Shown piece by piece: positions 46,541 through 54,880 of a stretch of DNA of 64,000 nt. The notes below the pieces were generated by a model. It ran no database searches. It had not been told where the DNA came from and saw only the letters and a list, made by a program, of their open reading frames with translations. Location: positions 354,501 through 418,500 of the forward strand of contig CAJNDS010002109.1 in assembly GCA_905221605.1 (NCBI GenBank), read 5' to 3'. Position numbers and translations under genes: made by a program. Position 1 is the first letter of the stretch. The number at the start of each line of letters is the position of its first letter. The stretch is from Symbiodinium natans. Taxonomy: Eukaryota; Sar; Dinophyceae; Suessiales; Symbiodiniaceae.

Positions 46541-47197
46541 ATGAGTGCTGAAGCAGTTGAAGAGGTTAAAAATGAAGAAGCGACCGAAACAGTGGAAAAT
46601 GAAGTTATTGAAACAACCAACGAACAACAACCCACTGAACTAATCAAACAAGAAGAGACAATAACACCACCTGTTGAACAAACAACAGAACAAACGCAAC
46701 CAACACCAAAAGCAAAAGCAAAAGCGAAAGCAAGAACAGTTAAGGTAGTGGAGCTGGTTGAATGTCAGGCTTGTAATAAAAAGATGTTACCCAAGAGCCT
46801 AAGAAACACCCACCCACATTATTGTAAAGGACAACCAACCGAAACATTGCCGGTAAATAGACAAAAGGCAAGTTATGGGTCAAAAGTTGAACAAAAACTC
46901 AGAAAAGAAATAGAGGAAGAGATGAAAGCAAAATATGAAAACCAAGAAAACGATAAAAACGCTCAAAATGTTAAACATGAAGTTGTACAATATAGTCAAC
47001 CTATTGAAGTAAAAACTAAAGCAAAGCCAAGTGGTCGCGAAGCACGCGAGGCGACTGAGTCGCGTCCAGTTGTGCCAAGTGTGCCAAAACAATTAACAGC
47101 AAGAGAATTATTAGAAGCATCCTACAACGAAATAAGAAAAGCAAAGAGAGAGGAACATATACAAAAAATAGACAGTTTTAAATCAGAAATGTTTTAA
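46541..47197 (+). CDS. Hypothetical protein: acidic/Thr-rich tail plus zinc-finger
   Basis: 218 codons. Low-complexity Glu/Thr/Gln N-terminus, an (AK)n run (KAKAKAKAR), a finger-like VECQACNKKMLPKSLRNTH followed by HYC, then a coiled coil (KVEQKLRKEIEEEMKAKYE). CxxC...H...C fingers with this spacing are frequent in small proteins of large DNA viruses. A short GC-rich palindrome (47033-47064) is embedded in frame (REAREATESR). Function unknown. Confidence 0.55.
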   Translation: MSAEAVEEVKNEEATETVENEVIETTNEQQPTELIKQEETITPPVEQTTEQTQPTPKAKAKAKARTVKVVELVECQACNKKMLPKSLRNTHPHYCKGQPTETLPVNRQKASYGSKVEQKLRKEIEEEMKAKYENQENDKNAQNVKHEVVQYSQPIEVKTKAKPSGREAREATESRPVVPSVPKQLTARELLEASYNEIRKAKREEHIQKIDSFKSEMF

Positions 47198-47263
47198 TAT
47201 ACATATACTTATATGAAGAGTGATATTGAAAGGGTGGATATAGTAAGAAATGAATTATGAAAG

Positions 47264-47566
47264 ATGAAAACATTTGACATAGATGAGAAATGTTGCATAA
47301 TTGAAAGTTATTGTTTTCATTATTTAACAAATGTTAAGGGCTATGATGTCAATGATGAACTTATGAAACAGTTAGTCGTTTTGCAAGCATGTATTAGAAC
47401 TAAAAGACCTGTGGCAAAACAGCTCGCTCCACTAAACGAACTGAAAGAGCATTTAAACAATAACCAACATGAGTTTCTTGATGAAGACACTGTAAAAATG
47501 TTGTTAAATGAGATTGACAAATATGTTATTGATTTTCCTGAAGAAGCACTTCAGTTCTTTAAATAA
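47264..47566 (+). CDS. Hypothetical PLV protein
   Basis: 100 codons, no recognised domain. Mostly helical, with scattered Cys (CCIIESYC) near the N-terminus. Followed within 12 bp by the palindrome at 47578-47616. Confidence 0.55.
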   Translation: MKTFDIDEKCCIIESYCFHYLTNVKGYDVNDELMKQLVVLQACIRTKRPVAKQLAPLNELKEHLNNNQHEFLDEDTVKMLLNEIDKYVIDFPEEALQFFK

Positions 47567-47577
47567 AGAACGAAATA

Positions 47578-47616
47578 ATTATTAATAATATTTTTTTATC
47601 TAATATTATTAATAAT
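47578..47616. promoter_or_regulatory. Perfect AT palindrome between two PLV genes
   Basis: 15-bp arms (ATTATTAATAATATT and its reverse complement) with a 9-nt loop. It starts 12 bp after a stop codon and its last two bases are the AT of the next ATG (47615). Confidence 0.6.
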
Positions 47617-47935
47617 GAGTATGTTTAAGAGCAAACCAGAGTTCAAAAGAATGCCGCAGGTTCAACAATACTATGATATAGATGATACAATCGGAGTAGC
47701 AAGTAGGAGGAAATATTTAGAAGATTTAAAATTAAGAATAGAGGAAGCAGAAAACAGAGGTAAAAATGTAAGATTAAGAAATGATTGGGTGCAGCATCAA
47801 AAGAAAAGTTTATACCAAGGTGAATTAGATGATATAAACAGACAGTTAGAGCGTCCAATGATGCCAGTGAGAACAAAGGAGGAACTAAGGAAGCGTCAAG
47901 ATGACCTTAAAACAATCATGAAAGAAATAATTTAA
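47615..47935 (+). CDS. Hypothetical coiled-coil protein
   Basis: 106 codons. Charged, helical throughout (YLEDLKLRIEEAENRGKNVR; KEELRKRQDDLKTIMKEII). Part of the morphogenesis-side gene run. Not recognised. Confidence 0.55.
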   Translation: MSMFKSKPEFKRMPQVQQYYDIDDTIGVASRRKYLEDLKLRIEEAENRGKNVRLRNDWVQHQKKSLYQGELDDINRQLERPMMPVRTKEELRKRQDDLKTIMKEII

Positions 47936-47954
47936 ATCTAACTTTAAATATAAT

Positions 47955-48953
47955 ATGATTCAAACATTAAAATCAGAATTAAAATTAAGACCTACGTATG
48001 ATGAACTGGTTGGTATGATTGAAAGTCAAGGTGACCCTAACCGCCCATCAATAGAACAAGTAATTGACAGAAAAGCAACATTATTTAGAAACAATCAGTT
48101 CGGAAGTCAATTTGATAATCTTGATTTTTTCGGATTGAAGAAGCAAGAAGAAAACAAAGTTAAAAACGAATTGAGACAAGCACAGTTGAGACAAACGGCA
48201 ATTGCTACTGGTGCATCTATGGGAGTTCTAACAAGTGACGTCGGTTCAAGTGGTTTCACTACTCCTTTACTGGATACACCGTCAGGAGAAGAATATCTCG
48301 GACACTTAGACATAGAACGAATAAAGGCGGAATTATCAGAATTAGAGATAGGACAACAACAAGCACGACAAGCAACATCATCAACATCAAGAAATAATTT
48401 AGATGAAGCACACAGACAATCCTTACCTACTGGGGTTGATTTAAGTCAACCCGCTAGTAGCAGTCAACCAGCAACCGTACCAGCACAACAACCAGCAGAG
48501 AGTTCAGACGAGGAACTGATACCAGCTGATGATACAAGTGGAGGAACAAGACCTTTTCAAAGAGCCATTCAATATTGGAACAACGACATTGATGAAATAA
48601 GACAAAATCAAAATGTCACCTATGAGGATTTAATGTTTCAACTTCATGCAAGAGGTCAATTGTCTGAAGCCATTCAACAAAGAGTAGAAGAAATGCCAGA
48701 TGACGATACTAGAAAGATATACCTTCTTAGAATTATTGAAAAACTTATAGGTTCTGGCGGTGAGGATAACGAGTGGCAGATAGCAGTAAATCAGGAATTA
48801 TTCAAAAAGAGATTAAAAGACTGGCAAGAAATGAGAAAACCGAAACAAGGAGTTGTTAAAAGTTTTCTATCAAGTGCAGGTTCTGCAGTTGCTGAAGCAG
48901 AAAAACAAGCACTTATCGCAGGTGCACAAAATGCGATAATGAGTTTAATATAA
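47955..48953 (+). CDS. Hypothetical virion-associated-type protein
   Basis: 332 codons, intact. The N-terminus LRPTYDELVGMIE is echoed in the next gene (LKPTYEEIAREA), suggesting a shared interaction motif. Helical segments flank a Ser/Gln/Pro-rich linker (about residues 150-195), and the C-terminus is small-residue rich and possibly amphipathic (FLSSAGSAVAEAEKQALIAGAQNAIM). Position among structural genes suggests a virion or assembly role, but no family is recognised. Confidence 0.55.
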   Translation: MIQTLKSELKLRPTYDELVGMIESQGDPNRPSIEQVIDRKATLFRNNQFGSQFDNLDFFGLKKQEENKVKNELRQAQLRQTAIATGASMGVLTSDVGSSGFTTPLLDTPSGEEYLGHLDIERIKAELSELEIGQQQARQATSSTSRNNLDEAHRQSLPTGVDLSQPASSSQPATVPAQQPAESSDEELIPADDTSGGTRPFQRAIQYWNNDIDEIRQNQNVTYEDLMFQLHARGQLSEAIQQRVEEMPDDDTRKIYLLRIIEKLIGSGGEDNEWQIAVNQELFKKRLKDWQEMRKPKQGVVKSFLSSAGSAVAEAEKQALIAGAQNAIMSLI

Positions 48954-48976
48954 TAATAATATCAGTATAAGTATAC

Positions 48977-49725
48977 ATGTTAAGATTGAAACCCACTTAT
49001 GAAGAAATAGCAAGGGAAGCAAGAACAAAACGATTAAGAATATTACCAGAAAAGGAAAGAAGAACACAGCAAGGAATATTATTAGATGATGTTGATTTCA
49101 ATGATTTTGATTTAGATAATTATGATAAGAAGATGATAATAATGAATGAAAACCCCCAGAAGGGAACACAAACTGATATGTTCTTTAACTCTTCATCTTC
49201 TTCTTCATCTAGTAAAAGCTCCGATAAATCTGAAATGGAACAAATAGAACAGTTGAAGGAAGAATTAATCAATATATCAAGCAAACCGAGTAGTGAAGCA
49301 GAACAAGAAAAAGAACAACCGGAAAAACAGAAGTCATTGTTAAGACGAATGTTAGATAGTATGTTTGACATTGATGGAGGTAGTGTTCCATCTTCTAGAA
49401 TAAGTAGTGCATCTGAGGATAATCAACCAGTAGAAACAAAGAAAAGCAACACACCACCAGTATTTAGTTCATCATCATCAGCATCTTCATCGCGCGATTC
49501 ACGCCCAGTATTATTGCCAGTTGAAACACAACCCACGCCACCAATTAGTTTACACTCATCACCACCAATTAGTGTACACTCTCACCACCAGTGAGTGTAC
49601 GAAGTTCTCGTTCTAACACAATAGAATATGTACCTAGTGCTAGTTCAAGTTCTAGCAATAGGACAGTGCAATATCTAAGTTCAGGGAGTTCCCGACGAAC
49701 ATCACACGTATCAATATCTTCATAA
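48977..49725 (+). pseudogene. Ser-rich hypothetical protein, frameshifted near C-terminus
   Basis: The open piece 48977-49594 (205 codons) starts MLRLKPTYEEIAREA and becomes Ser/Glu/Gln-rich. It stops inside a short Pro/Ser/His repeat (TCACCACCAATTAGTGTACACTC). One base change near 49585 restores a frame that continues the same Ser-rich style (SSSSSNRTVQYLSSGSSRR) to TAA at 49723-49725. The repeat likely caused slippage. The shared N-terminal motif with 47955-48953 suggests related roles. Confidence 0.5.
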
Positions 49726-49746
49726 TTAATAATCTAAGTAATAATA

Positions 49747-50049
49747 ATGGTAGAAATAGTAATTAGAAGAAGTAATAATAAAGATAAAAAATTTGATGTA
49801 AGAATAGACAATAGAAAAACTGTATCATTTGGTGCTAAAAACTATGAACATTTTACGGAAGGGCATCTGGACAATAAACGAAGACAAAGTTATGTAGCCA
49901 GACATGGAAGTGGTAATCAAGATTGGAAAGATTATGAAACGGCTGGGTTCTGGTCGTATCATCTTCTTTGGAGGAAGCCTACTTATAAAGAAGCGATAAA
50001 CACTATTGAACGAGAGTTTCCTAAGTTGAGAATAACAATGAATAAATGA
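49747..50049 (+). CDS. DUF5754-like protein
   Basis: 100 codons. The pattern KTVSFGAKNYEHFTEGHLD ... YVARH ... DYETAGFWSYHLLWRKPT resembles the small family DUF5754 found in algal giant viruses and PLVs (VxFGAxxYxDFTxHxD...RYxxRH...TAGxxSxxLLWNKPT). Function unknown. The next frame overlaps its stop by 4 bp at an upstream Met that I do not choose. Confidence 0.6.
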   Translation: MVEIVIRRSNNKDKKFDVRIDNRKTVSFGAKNYEHFTEGHLDNKRRQSYVARHGSGNQDWKDYETAGFWSYHLLWRKPTYKEAINTIEREFPKLRITMNK

Positions 50050-50084
50050 ATATTTACTTTAAAGATTTTTGGGTTCAAAAAACA

Positions 50085-50103
50085 AAAATACTTAAAGAAA
50101 TAT
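50085..50103 (+). promoter_or_regulatory. Candidate early promoter box
   Basis: AAAATACTTAAAGAAATAT, 20 bp before ATG 50121. It shares ACTTAAAGA with the other boxes but lacks the ACGCC half. A weaker relative (TTTACTTTAAAGAT) lies at 50053. Confidence 0.4.
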
Positions 50104-50120
50104 TCACATTTATAATTAAA

Positions 50121-50477
50121 ATGAGTAGCTATTTTGTTGGTAATGATGGAATACAAACTCAAATAAGTTCAGATTTATTTGCTGTTATGTGGAACAGCAT
50201 AGAAGAAAATGAAGAACAGGAAGTAAAATCACAAAAGGACAAAAAGAAAGAACATAATGATAGACTAAATAAACTAAACAGGGAAAACGGTTATTTTAAG
50301 AAATATTTCAAAGAAAATGATAAATCTTTTGAGTGTGATAGATGTGGATGTATTATTAGTAGTTCAACTGACAAGTCAAAGCATATGAAAACAAATAAAT
50401 GTAAAATGCTATATAAAGAAAGACAAGAAAAAGAGATGGAAGACAAAATAATAAGGAAAATATTGTATGGTAATTAA
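50121..50477 (+). CDS. Hypothetical C2H2-type zinc-finger protein
   Basis: The frame is open from ATG 50046, but I prefer ATG 50121 (MSSYFVGND) because the candidate promoter box lies between the two. Charged middle, then one finger FECDRCGCIISSSTDKSKHM followed by NKC, and a helical basic tail. The finger suggests nucleic-acid binding. Sits between DUF5754-like and integrase genes. Confidence 0.55.
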   Translation: MSSYFVGNDGIQTQISSDLFAVMWNSIEENEEQEVKSQKDKKKEHNDRLNKLNRENGYFKKYFKENDKSFECDRCGCIISSSTDKSKHMKTNKCKMLYKERQEKEMEDKIIRKILYGN

Positions 50478-50480
50478 AAC

Positions 50481-50517
50481 ATAATTAATATTAACTTTTC
50501 TACTTAATATTAATTAT
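50481..50517. promoter_or_regulatory. Perfect AT palindrome upstream of integrase
   Basis: 14-bp arms ATAATTAATATTAA / TTAATATTAATTAT, 9-nt loop, between a stop codon and the integrase ATG (50516), whose first two bases it includes. Confidence 0.6.
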
Positions 50518-51489
50518 GAGTAAAGAACAGGATGAAATTCTGGAGAGAATATACTATGACCTTGAGCGTGGTTATGGTTCTGTTCGTAGTCTTTATGAAG
50601 AAGCAAATAAGGACGCTTCGGCAGAAGCCTCGCGAGCTAATCGCGTCGGTGCAGGTGTTAGTTTAAACTATGTAAAAGACTGGGTCAAAAAACAAACTAT
50701 AAATCAAAGAAGAAATTATAAAAAAGTATAACAGTTATTCAGCACCATATGCTAGGGCAGTTTATCAGTTGGACATCATGGACATGGTAAGCTTAATGAA
50801 GGACACAGACACTTTTAAGGAAGAGTATAAAAGGTATGCTTTGTTGTGTATTGACATATTTAGCAAGAAGATGCACATTGTACCCATGCAAAACAGAGAC
50901 GGTGAAACGGTGTTTGATGCATATATGGAATGCTTTAAAGTTTTAGGATATCCAGAGTCAATTTATACTGATGATGATGGTGCTTTTAATTATAGAAAGT
51001 TACAAGACTGGTTGAAGGGCGAGGGTATAAATCATGTAGTAACTTTGACACATGCTAACGTAGCAGAGAGAGCCATCAGGACGATAAAAAAGATGATTGG
51101 AGACAGAGCATTAGTGACTAAGGGTGCGTGGACAATTTTACTAAAACCAGTGCTTGATAAGTACAATAAAACCATGAAACACTCAACAACGGAAATGACA
51201 CCGAACGAGGCACACAAAGATGACAACGCTGTGAATGTTAAGGCTAATTCTATATTGAAAGAAAAAATATTTAAGAAAGTATCCGAAAGTTGAAGTTGGT
51301 GATAAGGTTAAAATATTTGTAAAAGGAAAAGGTAACTACACGTCAAGAAAGGAAACGAGAAACCAATGGAGTGAAAGAACTTATGAGGTTAAGGAGGTAG
51401 GAAGAGATGGACAGCTAAACAAGCATTATATTCTAGAGGGATTGAGTAAAAAATATAACAGACATGAAATTTTGTTAGTGGATGATTAA
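50516..51489 (+). pseudogene. rve-type (DDE) integrase, two frameshifts
   Basis: Three overlapping frames make one Polinton/PLV integrase of about 325 codons. Piece 1 (50516-50731): helical N-terminal part ending NQRRNYKK. Piece 2 (open from about 50727 to 51293) carries the catalytic core: D in LLCIDIFSKK, D in SIYTDDDGAF and E in HANVAERAIRTIKK, the D,D,E triad. Piece 3 (about 51285-51489): YPKVEVGDKVKIFVKGKG and RTYEVKEV, an SH3/chromo-like C-terminal domain. Frameshifts near 50728 and 51285. The enzyme would join the viral ends to host DNA. Catalytic residues persist, so the gene broke after insertion. A short GC palindrome is embedded at 50631-50645. Confidence 0.85.
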
Positions 51490-51515
51490 AGTACTTAAAG
51501 ACAAAACGCCCTAAT
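51488..51515 (+). promoter_or_regulatory. Candidate early promoter box
   Basis: AAAGTACTTAAAGACAAAAC followed by GCCCTAATATAG, 16-40 bp before ATG 51531. Nearly identical to the box at 52178. It starts at the last two bases of the integrase stop codon. Confidence 0.6.
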
Positions 51516-51530
51516 ATAGTAAGTGAGATA

Positions 51531-52121
51531 ATGAGCTTATTCAAATTTGATGAGAAGTGTTATTCGTGTGAATGTCACAGAAATAGAAAGGCAGTTGTTT
51601 TAAATATAGTGTTTGATGCCACCGTTGTGAATAACATCGTATCTTGTTTGTGCTGTTATAGCTGTTCCAAAATGAAAAAGTGTGAGTTGGAATATGAAAA
51701 GGAAGAATATAAAGCATATAGTAGGGAGGCAAAGTTGTTTCATTTTATATACAATCATCTAGACACCAAATATAACAGACTAAAAACATTGAAAGATAAG
51801 AAAACCTATATGAAAGAATTGATTAGAAAGTCGGAAAGCTGCAAAAAAGGGATGCTTGTAAAGTTTGTTAATGACACTTATTATTTGAAAGGGTTTGATG
51901 AATATAAACAATGGTTTTCTGAAGCATGTCCTTATAAAGGGTATTCTGTTTTTGATGAAACTGACCTAGAAGATGAGTTGTTTTATTATAGAAATGATGG
52001 AATGCCTTTCTATGATGTTTTAAAAAATCTATTCTATCAATACATAAAACATCATGCTATCGGATATAAAGACTACTTTGATTATATTGAAGTTATACAG
52101 TGGGTGCAACATATTTTTTAA
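51531..52121 (+). CDS. Hypothetical Cys-rich PLV protein
   Basis: 196 codons, intact. The N-terminal third is Cys-rich (CYSCECHRN, CLCCYSCSKMKKC), likely a zinc-binding module; the remainder is aromatic and charged (YLKGFDEYKQWF, YRNDGMPFYDVLKNLFYQYIK). No family recognised. Preceded by an early-type box and followed by the hairpin at 52128-52165. Confidence 0.55.
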   Translation: MSLFKFDEKCYSCECHRNRKAVVLNIVFDATVVNNIVSCLCCYSCSKMKKCELEYEKEEYKAYSREAKLFHFIYNHLDTKYNRLKTLKDKKTYMKELIRKSESCKKGMLVKFVNDTYYLKGFDEYKQWFSEACPYKGYSVFDETDLEDELFYYRNDGMPFYDVLKNLFYQYIKHHAIGYKDYFDYIEVIQWVQHIF

Positions 52122-52127
52122 GTGAAG

Positions 52128-52165
52128 CAACCATAATATTATTATTAAATATAATCTAATGGTTG
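52128..52165. terminator. AT-rich hairpin after PLV gene
   Basis: CAACCAT ... ATGGTTG palindrome, 38 bp, starting 7 bp after the stop at 52121. It is an inverted near-copy of 12153-12190 at the other end of the virus. Confidence 0.5.
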
Positions 52166-52177
52166 AATGATCCTAAA

Positions 52178-52205
52178 AGTACTTAAAGACAAAACGCCTT
52201 AGCAT
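52178..52205 (+). promoter_or_regulatory. Candidate early promoter box
   Basis: AGTACTTAAAGACAAAACGC then CTTAGCAT, just upstream of ATG 52218. Confidence 0.6.
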
Positions 52206-52217
52206 ATTAAGTGAAAT

Positions 52218-52595
52218 ATGGATTATTTAAATCTGAACTCATATAAGATCCAAATGAAGTATATCAAGAAGATATATGAAATTAAATTAAATGAAGTAGA
52301 TTATTCAAATAAAATTAAGGAGTTATGTAAGTTGCTTAAAGTTTATGAAAGTGTCTTTGACGAAGAAGATGTCCTGAATGTTAGGCGTGATATATCTATT
52401 TTAGAAGGTAAGATTGAGGAAGATAAACAATTAATTGAAAAATATTCAGAACTGATTGAGAATAGTGAAATACTATGTCAGAATGGAGGAGACAAGGAAG
52501 CTAAATATCTAGATAAAAAACCTAAACATGCTGTCAAATGGATTAATATTAGTATTCAACAAATAGAAGAAGATTACAATGATTTATTAAAATAA
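52218..52595 (+). CDS. Hypothetical coiled-coil PLV protein
   Basis: 125 codons. Almost entirely helical and charged with heptad-like spacing (VRRDISILEGKIEEDKQLIEKYSELIE), basic C-terminal third. Next to the right terminal repeat, with an early-type box upstream and a hairpin (52602-52646) downstream. No family recognised. Confidence 0.55.
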   Translation: MDYLNLNSYKIQMKYIKKIYEIKLNEVDYSNKIKELCKLLKVYESVFDEEDVLNVRRDISILEGKIEEDKQLIEKYSELIENSEILCQNGGDKEAKYLDKKPKHAVKWINISIQQIEEDYNDLLK

Positions 52596-52601
52596 CAATG
52601 G

Positions 52602-52646
52602 CAACTATCATATAATATTATGTTAAATTATATTATATTATCGTTG
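52602..52646. terminator. AT-rich hairpin at inner edge of right terminal repeat
   Basis: CAAC ... GTTG palindrome with arms ATATAATAT / TATATTATAT, 7 bp after the stop at 52595. Third member of the CAAC...GTTG hairpin set. Confidence 0.45.
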
Positions 52647-53381
52647 AACAACAACAAAACCCCAGAAAAGCCCAAACTCCGAATAAGGTCCGAACCAATG
52701 TTCTACCATATGATGTTATAATCTATGAACCACGGAAGAATACCGAAACAAGAAGTGGAAAATAACGAATGAGCTGTGATGATTTAAGAATGTTTAAAAA
52801 TCTACTTCAAGAATTTTTGTGTTAGAAATGTTGGTAGGGAGTGGAAAATAAAACGATTAAGGTGTCAAAGTCAATTTTGTTGAAAATTTTGGAAATTTGA
52901 CTTGACCTTGGAAAATAACCCTAGTAATGAACAAAAGTTGAATAGTGTCTAAACAGTATTTGAGATCATAATGTTACAATGAATGAGATAGCAAAGTAGA
53001 GTGAATAATAGCCTAAAAAAATGGGGAAAATAACGAATGAGGAGACAAGAAACAAAATGTATGATAAAGTACTAGGTGGAGAAATGGAAACGTGAGAGGT
53101 GGAACAAATACTTAACAAAAATATTGGAATACTAGGGTTATGCAAGAAACGAAAGAGATGAGCAAGAAGTGAAGAAAAATGAGAAAACGAATGAGATGAG
53201 ATGAAACAGAAAACGTGAAAGAATACGACAAAACGGGTGAGAACGTCAATGACAATAGAAACGAAAACAGAACAGGTGCAACGAATGGAGAAAAGTTAGG
53301 ATGCAATGAGAAAAAACAAAGAATGAACAAGACACGACAACCCTAAACCCATTGACCTGTCAATCCCCCTTTACACTATTT
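52646..53381 (-). repeat. PLV right terminal inverted repeat
   Basis: Reverse complement of 11389-12123 and 25867-26601 with few differences until the inner ~80 bp. Ends ...CCCCCTTTACACTATTT at 53381, followed by poly-C. Near-identity of the two ends fits recent replication-linked homogenisation before decay. Confidence 0.9.
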
Positions 53382-54336
53382 CCCCCCCCCCCGCGTTTTG
53401 GGGGGGGTAAGGAGGGAAAGAGAGGTTTTCACTTCCTTTTCCCATCCAACACGCCGCCAGGGTCGGCGGACACTAAACCCTAAACCCTAAACCCTAAACC
53501 CTAAACCCTAAACCCTAAACCCTAATTTCGAAAACCCCCACAAAAAACCTAAAGGTGCCTCTTCCTCTGTTGCCCTCCGACCCTAAACCCTAAACCCTAA
53601 TTTCGAAAACCCCCACAAAAAACCTAAAGGTGCCTCTTCCTCCGTTGCCCTCCGAGCCGGAGGGAGAAGATGTGGCTGAGGAGGGTGAGGCGCTGGGTGT
53701 CGAGGCGCGGGAAGGGGACTCGGTAGGGCTTAGGCTTTATGCTTTAGGCTTTAGGCTTTAGGGTTTTTTGTTGAGGGGGGGGGGATAATTACTGCAGTGT
53801 TTAGGATTTCTAGGTCTTCGGGGCATGAGGATTGAAGGATTTAAGGGTTTAAGGACTTAAGGACTTCAGGATCTGAGGGATCTAAGGATTTAGGGCTTAG
53901 GCAAAGTCTCCCCCAAGACTCTGGGCACAAGGGGTGCACGTCGAGCCGCTTGAGCTCGAGAGTGGAGAGGGTTGTACTCTAGCGAGAGGGGTGGGGGGGG
54001 GGGGGGGGGGGGGTTGGGAGCTAAGGAGCCAAGGAGTTGGTGGCTTCTGGATTTTAGGGATTCATCGGGTTGTAGGGTTGTAGTGTTTGGGGTTTTGGGT
54101 TGAGGGTGCAGGAGATCATTCGGCGACGGGGGTTTTGGGAGATTTGATGAGCGCGAGATCTTGGCTGAAATCCCGATGTCTTGGACTGCCGCTCAGTATA
54201 GCTTCGGGATTTCGCGCTAAACCCTAAACCCTAAACCCCAAACCCTAAACCCTAAACCCCAAACCCTAAACCCACCGACTCGAGGAACGTGTGAGATGAT
54301 GAGGGTTCCAGGTCTCTAGCCTCCGCCGAAAGTTGC

Positions 54337-54446
54337 TTGGTAGCCCAGTGGTACCCTGTACCCAGTTTAGGGTTTAGGGTTTTTGCTCTGGGTTCCCTTA
54401 TAAAATAACCAACCCCCAAGAAGGGTCCCCTTATTGCGGGCTACCC
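54337..54446. mobile_element. MITE-like unit, family A, copy 1 (decayed)
   Basis: Starts TTGGTAGCCCAGTGGTACCC and carries the internal words TTGCTCTGGGTTCCCTTATA, AACCAACCC and GGTCCCCTTATTG of the better copy at 63269-63393. The right end (GGGCTACC) is shortened, and a TTTAGGG stretch is inserted near the left end. Confidence 0.6.
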
Positions 54447-54676
54447 TAAGCCCCCAGACCGTACGTCCAAGGCCAGCCCTAGAAAGCCCTAAATACCCTG
54501 AACCCTAAACCCTAAACCCTAAGCCCTAAACCCTAAACCCCAAGCCCCAAGCCCTAAACCCTAAACCCCAAGCCCTAAACCCTAAACCCCAAGCCCCAAG
54601 CCCCAAGCCCCAAACCCTAAACCCTAAACCCTAAACCCTAAACCCTAAACCCCAAGCCCGAAAATCCCTTCTGTAG

Positions 54677-54749
54677 GAGTATGCCCTTCAGCGCACGCTG
54701 GAGCAGAGCATGCGCCATGGCGCGAAGATGTTCGGTCGGGGGTTCAGAG
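54677..54749 (+). CDS. Exon-like island (unknown protein)
   Basis: 73 bp between CTTCTGTAG (acceptor) and GTGGGGG (donor), open in the frame reading YALQRTLEQSMRHGAKMFGR. Upstream is a long CCCTAAA block. No family recognised. Confidence 0.35.
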
Positions 54750-54880
54750 GTGGGGGATTTTCTAGACTTCAGAGGGCTTGCCCTAACCCTAAACCCTAAA
54801 CCCTAAACCCCAAACCCCAAACCCCAAACCCTAAACCCTAAACCCTTGGGTTGTTGAGATGCTTGTTTTTGTGGCACAAC

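Larger units (their letters stand above)
25867..53381 (+). mobile_element. Polinton-like virus, end-to-end copy with nested satellite array
   Basis: Bounded by ~735-bp terminal inverted repeats (25867-26601 and 52646-53381). It encodes pPolB, packaging ATPase, double-jelly-roll-type major capsid protein, penton-like minor capsid protein, rve integrase, fiber with S74 chaperone domain, lipase-like protein, GIY-YIG nuclease and small proteins. This is the standard PLV/Polinton module (pPolB, integrase, ATPase, two capsid proteins). I see no adenovirus-type maturation protease. Without the 5.4-kb array (31468-36854) the element is about 22 kb. AT-rich coding contrasts sharply with the GC-rich host. 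Several core genes are broken, so it is an endogenous remnant. Confidence 0.9.
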
